Of a DNA stretch of 64,000 bases, positions 19,421-31,740 are shown piece after piece. The notes beneath the pieces are model-generated. The model saw only the letters and a program-made list of their open reading frames with translations. It did not search any database and had not been told where the DNA came from. Source of the DNA: Gnetum montanum (Eukaryota > Streptophyta > Gnetopsida > Gnetales > Gnetaceae); contig MNCI01029622.1 of the NCBI GenBank assembly GCA_015680685.1, positions 848,554 to 912,553 on the forward strand, read 5' to 3'. Within the stretch, counting starts at the first letter, position 1; every line of letters starts with the position of its first letter. Both the position numbers and the translations under genes were made by a program.

Positions 19421-20310
19421 CATATATCTTATCCAAGCATCTCTAATAGCTAGGTTTTAGTTACCCTCACTACAAAAAGAATATACTGATAAGTCTTAAA
19501 ATAATCTTACTACTATAATCATATTATCTTCATGATCCCAAACAAGCCACTCATGGTTATGTCTTGGTAATAGCCTCACTACTAACATCCTCAATGGTCA
19601 AGGAATATGTATCATCGAAAGGATAGATTTTAACTATGCCTTAGCTCACACCACTTAGTGCTATGATCTTGGCTAGTTTCCTAGCCTCACATGAACTTAT
19701 GAACCATGGATCTAGCAAACATGCAAATTTTGAGCTACTATCTTGTATGTGTTATGATTTGTCGATAGGCATATCCTCTGTTGTCCCCCTCTTGGCTTCA
19801 TTTTCATGCTTGGTAAGAGACCTTCTTTCTTAGGCATTTCTTTTAGCATCACCTATAGTCACCAAAGGATCAACATTAGTTTTGGTAAATTTTCCTTAAT
19901 AATTAACCCTTTTCAAGTCCATTAGTTTGTGTTTAAGCATAAGGTGATTACAACATACTATGCCCAAAGCTATGAGGTAACTAAAATCATCAAGCTGTTT
20001 ACATTATTTTGATCAATTACTATTAGTTACCATGATGTTCAAAAATAGGATGTTAGAAAAATTTCAAAGTGCCCATCCCTAGCCCCCATAACTAATAAGT
20101 GCAACTCTACTATCCCATAAGTTTTTGAACAATTGAAACCAAAGGTCTAATTTAGAAGATGGCCAAAAAATATTAATGGATATGAAAATAGAAAAGTAGG
20201 AAAAATTAATGAAATGGATGAGAAGTAGTTCCAAAATCATACATAAATTTAGAGAAACCATCATTGATGTTTTGGAAAATGTAAAGGTTAGTTCAAAGCA
20301 ATGATCAACA
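19421..20310. other. AT-rich sequence without a recognisable gene
   Basis: No open frame of note, no clear repeat and no similarity to the other elements in this window that I can see. Probably old element interior or flank. Confidence 0.4.
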
Positions 20311-20760
20311 AAAGTTATGCAAATGGGTCCTCCCTAAAGTAGGCTCTTGCCATAATGTCCTTGCATAACCACTTCTATAAATGTCCATGGACACCCTAGA
20401 AGTTAAATGTAGATAATGTATTTCATTCAAACAACATACAATTTCTGTTGTTGGGATGTTGCACTATACTACACAAAACCAAAAGGCTCATAATCATGTG
20501 TAGTAGTGAGGTGAATAATGGGATGAGAAGGGATTGCAGAGATGAATATGTAAGGTACTTGACCATGTCCACAATAGGTTCCTATGAAAAATGTAATTAA
20601 AATGATTAGCATACATATTTGTCCAAGTTTAGACCAATTCCATACCATGAACAATGACCTCACATTAATGTGTTCCTTCCTACTGATGACCATGAGTCCA
20701 TAACTACCTCAAACAACAATCATCACTCCAAAAAGAGAAGAAACAAGAAGGAAGAAAGGG
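20311..20760 (-). mobile_element. Fragment of the non-coding interior of an Athila-like element
   Basis: The + strand here (gggtcctccctaaagtagg, later agaagggattgcagagatga) aligns with 54530-54790 and 59960-60230, which lie downstream of gag in the - strand elements I and II. So this is a - strand fragment of the same family, diverged and without coding sequence. 20761-20848 holds nothing recognisable. Confidence 0.7.
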
Positions 20761-20848
20761 TCTTAGTTAAAGGGGTGCCTTTAGGCATGAATAACATGTC
20801 TTTTTAGCCCCATAACCTATGCTTGTATCCTATTATTGTGTCTAAGGT

Positions 20849-21760
20849 TGATGAGTTTTGGTCTATCGTGTCAACTGGGCCTCATCAACGAGGCTCCATC
20901 GACTAGGCCCTATTGACAAGGCCTCGTCAATGTACTCTGTTGACGTAAGTGTCTATTTTAGTCTATAAATACGAGCTCACTAATTGCATTTATGGCATAG
21001 ATAGATAGATCAAATTTTCATAGTAGTAGTAGAGCTCTTTCATTTTGTTCATTTCAATGTTAGAATATTTTTCTTGAGTGCCTGCAACAGGAGTCATTGA
21101 GTGTATAGATCTTTATTCGAGCATTGTTGTACCTGAGCATGACAATGCATGTGGTAATAAAGATGAACTTTATGATAAACCTTGTAGCATTCTAGATAGA
21201 TTAAATGTTTTATTTATGCATATAATGTTTTAAATTATTTATTTATTAAATTTTTTCTAGTAATTAAGCTAATGAAGGAATTAATTAGATAGGCCAGATA
21301 GACTAAACACATAAGTATGATCACTTCAAGCATAATATGTATTCGCTTGGTAATCCTAGCAATGTTATTGCTTGGTATGCCTAGTAGTGTAGCGCTTGGT
21401 AACCCAATAGTAAAAATGTGGGTTTAGGACATGTGCGGAGAGTGGGACTAGATGCTTATGTTAGGACTAGTTAGATACTAGTTAATTAGTAAATTAAATT
21501 AGTTAATCCAATTACTTTATCTCTCTCTAAACACCAAAACCATAAACATAAAATGATAAAAATCATATGCATCAATTACACTTAACCATACCATGTGCTT
21601 CACAAGTGTAATTAGAAAGACAATGAATGAACTTAGGGCAATGTTCACTACCTAGAAGACTAGTGCACCAGAAATTATAAAGTCTACAAAATTCAACCAG
21701 ATCGCACATGAATGCTTGTGATTCGTATGGGTGGATGTAGGGGTACCTCATCACTCATCA
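20849..21760 (+). repeat. 5' LTR of the interrupted Athila-like element
   Basis: Starts TGATGAG and ends ACTCATCA, the same imperfect TGATGA/TCATCA ends as the LTRs of elements I and II. The first 110 bp (cgtgtcaactgggcctcatc and following) parallels the U3 of element II. TATAAATA is at 20964-20971. The AT-rich middle is diverged. Confidence 0.82.
20964..20971 (+). promoter_or_regulatory. TATA box of the Athila-like LTR
   Basis: tataaata about 115 bp into the LTR, just downstream of the gtcaac/gtcgac-type repeated words, as in element II. Confidence 0.65.
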
Positions 21761-21761
21761 T

Positions 21762-21780
21762 TGGCATCGTTACTGGGGAC
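21762..21780 (+). promoter_or_regulatory. Primer binding site of the Athila-like element
   Basis: tggcatcgttactggggac starts one base after the LTR end. It resembles the TGGCGCCGTTGCCGGGG tRNA-Asp-type site of Athila-like elements with a few changes; element I keeps a closer version. Confidence 0.8.
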
Positions 21781-21934
21781 TTTGTTTGTTGAAACATGCG
21801 CTATATAGGATTAGTGAATATTATTTATATCATTGGATGAACTCAAGGTCAACATCACTTTCGTGTAACATATAACTACTAAGCACACTGATAATTTTAT
21901 TTGTTTTGCAAAATGTCTTCTTCTTCTCACAGAT

Positions 21935-24430
21935 GTGAGGATGTTAAATCATTGGTCCGACAGGAGTGCAAAGTGGTATATACTCATTCAAATGAGTATG
22001 TACCAAACTTCACCTTCATCCTACATTAGGATGAACAACTACGATGGCATGATATGGAGGGCAACATCGTCATGCTCCTTGATTGATCTATACCTAGGAT
22101 GTTATTTCAAACTCTTAAGAAGATAGGCATCTCAAAGCTTCACAAGGAATACATTGTGCATGATCATGACACTCGAGATTACCATCTCACTAAAGCATAA
22201 TGCAAGCAATATCAACACCAGGAGAAGTACCATGAGTTTACAAAAGGAAAACAGTTTAGTAACCTATTGTTCCTACAAAATCAAGATGACAATGAGGATC
22301 CTCCCTTTGAGGGTTCTCAACATGAAAATTCTCTAGCCTATTATTGGTGATGAGGGTGTGACCCTAAACTTGTGATCCATTATTCATAAACCAAGTTTCA
22401 AAAAAAGTATCAGTCAAGGTAGGGACCTAGGTAAACATCATACTAATAAGGGATCTAAGGCTGGTGGTTTTAATGAATGAAGAGGTGGTGATAAACACCA
22501 TGGTAGTAGTGGTGGTCCACCTTCCTCTTCATCCTCTTCATCTGATTCTGAATATTTCTCTTCATCTTCTAGTTCTCATAGAAGTTGCCATTGGGATGAT
22601 CATGGTGAAGGTGATCAACGAGACAATAGAAACTATCAAGGACATCAAGAACGTAGAGATGATAAAAATCATAATTGATATCATTGGCACAAAAATGATG
22701 ATGAACGTTTGTTGGTGACTCGAATAATGATCAACATTGTAAAGGTAGTAAAGATTCCAACCAAGCATATGAGAGATAGTTGGATCAAGTGCTTAGACAT
22801 GAATAATGTTCCATGATTTGAGGGGGGATACAACTCTAATCTGCAAACACACCTACAAGCCTTCCACAATGCCTGTGCCTTATAGAATATAGAAAATGAG
22901 TTGCAGAAACTCAAGCTTTTTCCCAGGACACTCATCAGGAAAGCTGAAAGCTTGTATCAATCCTTAGAGCCCAAATCTATTCGTAGATGGAGTACCATGT
23001 TGAAACTATTCAATGAAAAATATCAAATGTACTCCATACTATCTAATTTAAGGAGATAAATCCAAGGATGGAAACAAAGAAGACATGAACCCTTGGATGC
23101 TACTATGGGTATATATTATTCACTCTTACACTAATGCCCTAGCCATGGTTATTCTTAGAGGGAACAACTTTGTCATATCATAGATGGGCTCAGAGTAGAA
23201 ACTAGAAGAACTCTTGGGGTATATGCCCAAGTGAGCCTATCTAAACTAAGAGCTTATTAGATCCAAAGGCTAATAGAGTAGGTAGAAAAAGAAGAAGGTG
23301 AGTTGAAAAAGAGGGAAAGTGTAGAAGAGTATAATAGGGATCCTTCCATCAAAAAATAAGAGGTCCGATTTTGTGATGAGGAGGAGTCACCACTCAATAA
23401 AGTGATGAATAGGAAAACCTTGTTCATCTACAAATCTGTTTTTGATATTTCAGCAAAGGTTGATAAATTATGGAACTTTTTGAATGAAAAATTCCAAATT
23501 GCTATGAAAATTGTTGAAGAATTCAAAGATCAAAAGAGTGATCATAACTATAGGAGGTAAAACAAAAGCTAAACGTAAGCTACTATCGTAGAAGAAGTTT
23601 TGGAAATCAAATCTAATGATGAAACTAGTTGTGACATTTGTCAATATGAACATCTAAAGGGTTTTTTTCCTATGTTGTCACACTTACAAGAGTCTATGAT
23701 GTATGCATTGAATCCTTTACTAGCACTTAGGCAAGCACCTAGATGATTGCCTTATCCTCATGACAATCCAAGGTAGTTCCACCAACAATAACAACCTTAT
23801 TACCCAAGTGGAGCTCCTCTACAACCATATGAATAATACCAACAATGGCATCAACCACAATTGTGGGGAATGCCACTACTAAGATAGCAGTACCCTTATA
23901 GGCAACCAAATCCATACAGGTACTATGTTCGACAACCCATCTCTCCAAGAAGTTCTACAAGTCATGCCTCATTTCAGTATCACTATTACCCTACAAAGTA
24001 CCACTGAACACATTCACCATCCACTCAAGGAGAAAACCCATATCCATACCACCCTTCATATTCATCTACACACACACCTCCACCCTCAACCTAGTTACCT
24101 CTTGCCCCATCCATGTATGGTGAGATTCCTCCATAGGTATAGTAACAAAATGCTATGAGGGCTGTACATTCACAACCAACTTTCTAGTCGAGTGGTTCAA
24201 ATAATCAATCTAGAAAACAATCATTTTTCTAATCCAATAGTCCGCTCCAACCCTCATAGCCTAGTATAGTCAATCACCTTGCATCTTCAACACCCTCATC
24301 ATCTGCATCAAACACCTTTGAGTATGCTTCAAACCAAATGTCGCCTCAGATTTGCATTGTGCTATTGACTCATGCTATTTCTAATTAGATTAAGGCTGGC
24401 AATCTTCCCATGAAAAGATCTAACCCAGGA
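21935..24430 (+). pseudogene. gag of the Athila-like element
   Basis: Structural protein of the particle. The clearest part (about 22818-23350) carries LQTHLQAFHNAC, the LEPKSIRRWSTMLKLFNEKY segment, HEPLDAT and HIIDGLRVETRRTLGVYAQ, which line up motif by motif with the gag of element II (62660-62230). Downstream is a proline/tyrosine/glutamine-rich tail (about 23700-24300). Many stops and frameshifts. The start is not definable; 21781-21934 is leader. A serine run is encoded near 22530. Confidence 0.8.
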
Positions 24431-24864
24431 AATCCACTCATTTACCTATAGATCATTGGACATGAGCCATGCAAGGCTCTTCTTGACTCTGGTTCCAACG
24501 TCAATCTCATCTTCCATGACATGTACAAAGCCTGGAATTGGTTTACCAATCAATTACTATCCCTCTGAGATTAGCAGAAGACATTGTAATCATAGTTTGT
24601 GGGTGGTCCTATCCTGCCAATTTTCTAGTGATCAAAGTTAAGAATTGCAAAGGTGACTTTCACATCATTATGGGAAGAGCTTTGTTAAGCATGGTTGATG
24701 CACATATGGGCATAAGGAACTTCTTGGAAATCTCTAAAAAGAATGAATTAAGAAGTGTATTCCATGCATCGTGTATAGTAATAATGGATGCAATTGCATG
24801 CAAAATATTTGGTCCATCAAAAGTACATATATTAAAGCATGTAATTAGTATGCACAAGAAATAA
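24431..24864 (+). pseudogene. Protease of the Athila-like element
   Basis: ALLDSGSNVNLIFHDMYKA holds the catalytic D-S-G (about 24490), and FHIIMGRALLSMVDAHMG is the flap-to-C-terminal ILGR-type motif. A 1-nt frameshift falls near 24530. The frame runs to TAA at 24862-24864 and the element 3 insertion follows at 24904. Confidence 0.82.
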
Positions 24865-24898
24865 ATAAAGGTGTTTGTACATAGCAACCACAAAATAG

Positions 24899-24903
24899 GA
24901 GGG
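24899..24903. repeat. Target site duplication, left copy (gaggg)
   Basis: gaggg directly before the 5' LTR of element 3 and again directly after the 3' LTR (44051-44055). Confidence 0.93.
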
Positions 24904-25688
24904 TGAAACACCATAAAAATTCGAGCTTAGTACTTCTCCAACAAGAATCGAGCTAAGTCATGATGTTCCCCAGCATGACTGAAGCTTGAGGGCCCCACCG
25001 ACAACTTCGGGGCTCAAAATACTTAGTTTTCACTAAGTATACATTCTCATCGTATACGTCCAGCGTATATGCCCAAGTTTGCATTCATAGCGTATACGCC
25101 CAACGTATATGCCCAGCGTACACGCCCAGCATGTACAACTGACATATATGCCCAGCAAGCAATCCTCGAAGACGGTATGGAAACAGCACTGCAGAACAAG
25201 ACTTGGTACAAAGCATCAACTCACATGAATAGAGCAACCATCAGCGTATATGCCCAGTAGACACAACGTATACGCCCAGCAGACACAGCATATACACCTA
25301 GTGTATACACCCCACAGACATAGCGTATACGGCCAGCGTATACACCCAGCAGACACAACGTATACGTCCAACGTATATGCCAAGCATATACAAAGTGTCA
25401 GATCAAAGTCAGCTAAGCTAAAAATCCACAGGTAGCATCTACATGGCATCTGAACTCAAATCTGGAGGACGAACGAATTCTTCTGTTCTGATCAAGTCTA
25501 TACGCTGAGGTCATATGTCTAGCATGTATACGCTGGTGTACAACCATATACGTTGGTGTACAGTAATATACGCTAGCGTATAGCCGTATACGCTGGCGTA
25601 TAGCATGTTGAACACTTTTAAATTTTATTCTTTCGCACCCAGTCAACTCGCCACATGTCACCCAACCCGAGTCTAACGACTAAACCTG

Positions 25689-25695
25689 TATAAAA
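25689..25695 (+). promoter_or_regulatory. TATA box of the element 3 5' LTR
   Basis: tataaaa preceded 37 bp upstream by ccacatg, a decayed form of the CCACGTG of LTRs A and B. Confidence 0.7.
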
Positions 25696-26170
25696 CCCCC
25701 AATTTTTCATTAGATAGGGGTTGGCAATTTGGAGCAAACTAGACACAAAGAGAAAGAGAGACGCTACGAACCAGAGCAGAAAACCCTGTACGTTGGACCT
25801 TATCCTGCATGCTAAGCATACAGCCTCTACACTATGCTTGTAGTTGAACCCAGCGTACAATCATCCCTACATCCACCGGGGCTATTCGTCCGCCTTGTGT
25901 CAGAGCCAAAACTACGTTAGACCGGTTCATTGTAACTCTCATTTCGCAATAACATTGCTACATTTCTTTGCTACAATTTGATACAGTTTTTCATTCATTG
26001 TTGCATGTTTACTATTTACACTCTTATACGTTTACGCTTTGCTTACATTAGTTACGATGTTTACACTTCGTTTTACATCAGTTACGCCATTTACATATAA
26101 CCCAACGTATAGCACATCGGTGTACGTTCGGGGAAATCCTTGCCTGATTTGTGTGCAGACCACTCAAGGT

Positions 26171-26216
26171 ACTCTGCCTTCGTAAATTCCAGCTTGCCCT
26201 CAAGTGAAGGTAGGGT
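26171..26216 (+). other. U5 hairpin of the element 3 5' LTR
   Basis: actctgccttcg pairs with tgaaggtagggt, keeping the stem through G-T pairs where the sequence differs from LTR B. In the 3' LTR the right arm has decayed (tgaagtttgga). Confidence 0.6.
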
Positions 26217-26294
26217 CTTTTGTACGTGTTTGGAGATCTCTAGGTCCCTGTTTCATTCCAGCTGGAGACCGACGATTTCGGGCGGTACAGAAAT

Positions 26295-26311
26295 TGGCGA
26301 TAGAAGGAGGG
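26295..26311 (+). promoter_or_regulatory. Primer binding site of element 3
   Basis: tggcgatagaaggaggg, five bases after the LTR end. The homologous site of the - strand Tat-like element (48550-48533) reads tggcactagaacgagagc. I cannot assign the tRNA. Confidence 0.7.
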
Positions 26312-26339
26312 CCTGAAACTGCTTAAAATTTACTGTGCT

Positions 26340-26880
26340 CTCATACCTAGATCTTCTTAAACAAATGCTGCATCAACACTAAACCCAGTTCTAAAATTCC
26401 TGGGTTGACATCCCTATCTACAGAATTCCCAGCGTCTACGCTGCTGAGTTTACCCCGACTCTGTCTATAGAATTCCCAGCGTTTACGCTGCTGAGTATAC
26501 ACCAACTCTTTCTGCAAAATTCCCAGCATCTACGCTGCTGAGTATATGCCGACGCTATACAAAGAACTCTATCTACTCCGTTTAGTATACATTGTATGCT
26601 GTGCACTGACTCTGTCTACGCTCTACGCTATAGACTCTATCTACGCTATACGCTGACTCTGTCTGCTCTCTACACTGTAGACTCTATCTATGTTGTATGC
26701 TAACTCTGTCTGCGCTCCACGCTGTAGACTCTTTCTACGCTGTACACTGACTCTGTCTACGCTCTACGCCATAGACTCTGTCTATGCCGTTCAGTATATG
26801 CTACACACTCTACGTTGTAGACTCTGTCTATGCTGCTGATGTACTAAGTATACTAGTTTCATACACTTTCACTATATCGT
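26340..26880 (+). repeat. Leader of element 3 with tacgct/gactctgtct repeats
   Basis: Between PBS and gag ATG lie first three units of aattcccagcgtctacgctg (26390-26540), then about ten alternating words of the type ctgtctacgctctacgc and tagactctatc (26560-26840). The tacgc words again match the LTR and the antisense intron. Confidence 0.8.
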
Positions 26881-26897
26881 ATTCTCAACTGTTCATC

Positions 26898-29292
26898 ATG
26901 AACACCGCAAACTCCAACGCTACAACCAAGCCAGTCACAGACATCGTAGGCATCATGGCCATTCAACAGCCCATGGCACAACACACAGTGGGGCCTCGTC
27001 GGTCTCTTAGATTGCAAGGGAGGAACCCATCGTCTAACATCATAACTTAGGACCAATACAATTTCATATGCATGAAAATACAAGCCAGCCTTGCCATAGA
27101 CCAAACCGAACTAGAAGTTAAGAGGTAATACAAAGTCTTCTATAGGGGAGGACAAGAGTTCATTCCTTCCCCATATGATATCATCCCTCTCCTAGAGCAC
27201 TACTCTGAGCTGATCTCACAACTCCTCCTACAAAGGAGCCAGTCTTTAGACCAGTCTCTGGCAAATCCTCAATTGGAAGAGGAAGATGACTTCATAGCTC
27301 AATCCGAGCATGAAGATTCGTACCATACTCTTAGTCCCCAGACCTATGCAAACCCTTTGTTTCATCTATCCATAGGGGAAATTACATCCCTTCAACCATT
27401 TAAATTCACCCAAACGCAAATACCTCAACAAGAATCATCCACACTTGTTCATATTCCTCCTACAACTGACCCGAAATTCAACACACTGCCCCTTGCTATT
27501 CCCCCTGTTGCAAAAATACCTCTATTCTCACAAATACAACCTCCTCAAAATGATGTAGGAACAACCTTCCCACCCCGAGTGATCGGGATGCCGCATGTAA
27601 TACCAGCTTCTACATCCGCTCACTACATACCGTGGATCCCAACTCAAGGACCATCCTTTACAACTGTAACCCAACAAGTTCAGGGGATTCCTACACAAAA
27701 CATGACTGGGCAATGGACAGCGATTGGTGCTCAATCACATCAACCCCCCCATTATAACATACCACCTCATACAATCTTACTAGCTAACATCCCTCAAGAA
27801 CAACTGCAATGACAATAGCAACCCCTTACCTACAATGTGCTACCTTTCGCACCACCCGCAACAAATATCCTGCAAGTACAGCCTCCGACCACACAACTTT
27901 ATACCTTCCAACCCACTGTCCAACATTCTAATCTATATATCGTACAACATCCGCCACTCGCTATCTCACCTAGCACCCAAGACTGGGCTGACACTAAAAA
28001 GCTAATGCAGGAACTAACTGACGAGGTCAAACGCCTCAAAACGACCCTCGACAAAGAGCTGAAGGTAGTGGACTTCTATCACGATGACCCTATCAGCTCT
28101 TCCGTTCCGCCCCTAACATTACCCAAGGGTGTATCTTTACCCACGTTGACTAAATACAATGGGGAGACAGACCCCAACGCTCACCTTATAACGTTGAGGC
28201 TAGAATGCGCGCTACTTCAAGCATGGCCACATGCCATTCTACGAGTGTTCCCCATGTCCCTCACTGGTAGAGCACTTGATTGGTATCGAGCCTTGCCACA
28301 AAACTCAATATCTTCTCTAGAAGATTTGTTACACCAATTCATCATGAGGTTCAAGTATAACTTGAAACCTGAAGCAACACTAGACAGCCTCATACAGGTC
28401 AAGCAAGCACCCCTTGAACCTGTCCAAAAATTCATCCAACGGTGGAGTGCTGCTCTCAATGAGCTCCACGAGCCCATCCCAGAGACGTATCTCCTCACCA
28501 TCCTAAAAGGGGCTGTCAACGATTTTTTCAAATCCAAACTATACTATCTCAATGCACGTACTCTGAGTCAAGTATTTGTACAGATTAAGAACATAGAGGA
28601 GGTAGCAAAAAACAACCATGATCATGCATATTCAGCCTTTAAGAACCAACACAGTAAGAAAGATAAAGAAAATGTTAAAACAACTATAGTGGCATTAGCA
28701 GAAACACAACAAGCGAATGTGGGACAAAAAAGTAAACCACCTGCTACCGCTATTAATTATGCTAAACCCGCTCCTGCGATGGCACCTAAATCATCCGCAT
28801 CACAAAACCCAACACCAGGTCATACGAGAAACTTCGAGAGGAAAGACCCCTCTCAATATATGTCATTGCCCATGAAACCATCGTAGTTGTTCGACCAAGT
28901 CCTGAAGGCTGGGTTGATGAAACATAAATAGTTGTCCCCTACAGTGATCCAAAGGCATGATCGGTTCTGTCAACTAGTTGAGAACCCAAGCCTAGCAATG
29001 CCCGATGAGCCCCTAGTTCCAAAAGGCTTTAGGATGGACCATTTTTGTGACTATCACCAATGTAATGGGCATGGCACGAATTACTATTTCACCCTAAAAC
29101 AAGACATCCAACGAATGATCGACAGAGGTCAAATCACTTTTGATGAGGCCAACCCGGTCCAACCACAAAACCAGGCCATGGGTGTGTATAAAGACCCTCT
29201 AAATACCAAAGAGGCACCGTACGTCATTAACACAATCTACCTTGATAACGAACCTGAAACATCTAGCATTAACACTGTCTATTCTGACCATG
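26898..29292 (+). pseudogene. gag of element 3
   Basis: Capsid/nucleocapsid polyprotein. ATG at 26898 (MNTANSNATTKPVTDIVG). A helical capsid-type gag domain runs from about 28130 to 28620, with LTGRALDWYRALPQ and EPVQKFIQRWSAALNEL. A zinc-knuckle-like segment at about 29045 reads FCDYHQCNGHGTNYYFTL, where the last cysteine position is tyrosine; the - strand relative near 46130 keeps it. Stops in the same frame: 27048, 27126, 27810, 27819, 28884 and 28929 (first bases), nearly all explicable as CAG, CAA or CGA decay. No start alternative is better. Confidence 0.9.
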
Positions 29293-29760
29293 AGCAGCAA
29301 ATGCCTAATAAACCATTTATAGTGCGTATTCCACCCACTGTACAAACATCCATGCCTCAACTATCATGTCCCCCATAGAAACCTTATGTTGTCCAAGTGC
29401 CCCCCGCCGTAGCAACTTCTAACACCCCGACACATGAAAAATCATACGTGGTGCGCGTACCTCCCGCCAGTACTACTGCAAACTCACAAATAACTCCTAT
29501 TCGGCCCGTTCCCTATGTAGTCCGAGTACCACCTGCAGTCGCAACAGCAGAGGTACAACCTCCAGCTAGGCCAACTCCATATGTCGTTAGGACACCTGAA
29601 CGCCCTAGTGATCACCAATCCTCCACTTCACAAACATACAATAAACCTAGACCCTATGTCATCAAAGGTGCCCAATCAGCCTGGCACTCAACCATATGCA
29701 ACAGTCCAACCGCAATCCTGCCCTTCTCCATACGTAGTACAAGTTCCAAAGTAACCTGAG
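29293..29760 (+). pseudogene. Proline-rich repeat linker between gag and protease (element 3)
   Basis: Seven copies of a P-[FY]-[VI]-V-[RQ]-[VIT]-P-type motif spaced by about 15-35 residues (PFIVRIPP, PYVVQVPP, SYVVRVPP, PYVVRVPP, PYVVRTPE, PYVIKG and, in the next frame, PYVVQVPK). A frameshift falls near 29663. Copy B has the same linker (4690-5040) and the - strand Tat-like element a decayed one (45800-45990). Function unknown. Confidence 0.8.
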
Positions 29761-31122
29761 GTCCCAAAACCAACTGCACCCCCACGCCACACATGAGAAT
29801 GCCTAGCAGACAAGCTTACCCACGAACGCTTGGAAAAGGAGTGTCAATGGCTAGCCGTAGGACCTCCTAAACCTACCCCACTAAATGCAGTACCCATGAC
29901 ATCACCCAACGATAAACCAAACACAGGCTATGAGGGTGAATCATCCAGAAAACATGACATGCCTAAATCAATGATTCCAGGTAAAAATGACAAACCAACT
30001 ATGCATGAAATAAAACTGTTGGGCCCAATGGACCAAATCATTGCCGACAAACATGCGCCCAACAGTAGAGACCTAGCAACAGCTCTAACGTAGGTCACGC
30101 AGGCAATCAAACAAAAAAACACTTCACTGAGCTTATACGACCTAGTGTTGACATCTCAAACCCACCACGCAGCTCTGGTGCGTATGTTAACATCTATCCT
30201 AGTAAGCTAAGACTTGCCTCCAAATGAACCTTCAATTCATGCGGTAATGAATTCACTTCAGGGGTCAACTCCTAAGCCATTAAGTTTCCATGATGACAAC
30301 ATCAAAGTAGATCATAAAATGGGAGAAGTAATAACCGCGCCTATGTTTATAACAATACGAATTAATCAATTTAAGATACATAGGGTCCATGTAGATGATG
30401 GAGCCGCCACAAACATAGTGTCATATCCCATTGTCGAACAACTGGGGCTTACAAAGCTAATCAGACCAACCACCACCACATGTTTGAAATCATTTAGCAG
30501 ATTGCACGTGATAGTCAAAGGCACCGTGACTTTAGACTTTATAGCAGGGGATCAATTCCCCACATCTGCCTACTTTATGGTAATCGATGAAATGCCAAGG
30601 TTCAACCTAATATTGGGAAGGCCCTAGTTAGCCCAACTAAAAGCAGTCTCTTCCCCCATACACCAAGAAATTCACCTGTCTTATGAAGGTGGTGAAATCA
30701 TTATACACGGAGAGGCTGCTACACCTACTGTCTCTTCATATACTGACATAGATCAAGGCTCAGAGGTTAAGCTCAAAGAGCCTAAACAAGACCATACAAA
30801 TGAACAACAACCAGTAAGCGATAACCTTTTAAACAAAAAGAAAAATATTTTAAACACAGAAATACCTAGGCCTGAAATCGTACATATACAGCCTCACCTA
30901 GAAACTACAACTGACACAGAAACCATAATACATGCAGAAGTGCTGGAAAATGCCAATACAAGAATTATTCCATTAGACGTCCCTTGGGCTGAATTACCAT
31001 TCAACGTGATCAGTGAAGGGGATGCTAAATATAGAATCATACCCGTTAACGCAACTCCTAACATTAAAATGAGAAAAATAAAAAAAATACTAAACAAACA
31101 AACAACACTTAGTCCGGAATGA
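29761..31122 (+). pseudogene. Protease region (element 3)
   Basis: Begins with a charged region (LEKECQWL) and continues to the aspartic protease: HVDDGAATNIVSYP (D-D-G at the catalytic site, about 30400), LDFIAGDQFPTSAYF and FNLILGRP. TAG follows at 30627-30629 in place of a TGG (copy B has RPW). The tail ELPFNVISEGDAKYR and lysine-rich end at TGA 31120-31122 match copy B. Additional stops at about 30091 and 30208. Confidence 0.88.
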
Positions 31123-31400
31123 CGTTAAACTACATTTCTAGTCCGAAATGACTTTAAACTACATTCTCTATCCAAAACGACATTAAACTACATTCTAAGT
31201 CTGGAATGACGTTAAACTATCATGTCCGCAATGACATGAAACTAGCCATGATTAGAAATGGTCGGTCTCCTAAGAAATCAACCCATGTCGCTTGAAACTT
31301 CCCTTGTTTACACGTGGCCCAAAATGGCCTTAAACTAGTGCATGTGGCCAAAAATGGCCTTAAACTAGTACAAGTGGCCGGAAATGGCCTTAAACTAGAT
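31123..31400 (+). repeat. TTAAACT arrays after protease (element 3)
   Basis: Five units of the type agtccgaaatgacgttaaac up to 31245, then three of gtggccaaaaatggccttaa-act up to 31400. Same place and family as 6385-6695. Confidence 0.85.
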
Positions 31401-31740
31401 CATCTACCTACACTTTATTTTTCTTCCAAATTCTAGTTCATTGTTCGAATTCACGTTCGCATTATCGTGTTGTCAATAACAATTTTCACAATTATCCTTC
31501 GCTTATAATTACATTCATACTTGTAATTACATTCGTGCACAACTGCAAAAACAAACCAAAACATTTTATATTGCCGTGTAATGTTTACATTTAAACTCAA
31601 AATCCAAAAAAAATATGTAGAAATATGTAAAAGTACAAGAGTTAACTGATTTTATTCATCTGTTCACCACAACTCAAAATATTCAATTTACAATTCACGT
31701 ATAAATGTGAGCCAGAATAATTTAAAAAAAAAACAAAAAA
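31401..31740 (-). other. 3' untranslated region of the antisense gene (element 3)
   Basis: AT-rich, no ORF; ends at the TTAAACT array. No clear poly(A) signal. Confidence 0.4.

Larger units (their letters stand above)
24904..26289 (+). repeat. 5' LTR of element 3
   Basis: 1386 bp, TGAAACACC to GGCGGTACA. It aligns with the 3' LTR (42701-44050), which is about 36 bp shorter. U3 has gcgtatacgcccagc words (25050-25400) and gtatacgctggcgta words (25495-25600). TATAAAA is at 25689-25695. The R region is like the other Tat LTRs. Confidence 0.94.

Noticed and set aside
19421-20310. Host gene or RNA gene in the AT-rich spacer
   Set aside because: No ORF, splice pattern or tRNA-like fold seen; left unassigned.
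24160-24430. Possible host gene exon (proline/serine-rich)
   Set aside because: In line with the gag tail leading to protease of the Athila-like element.
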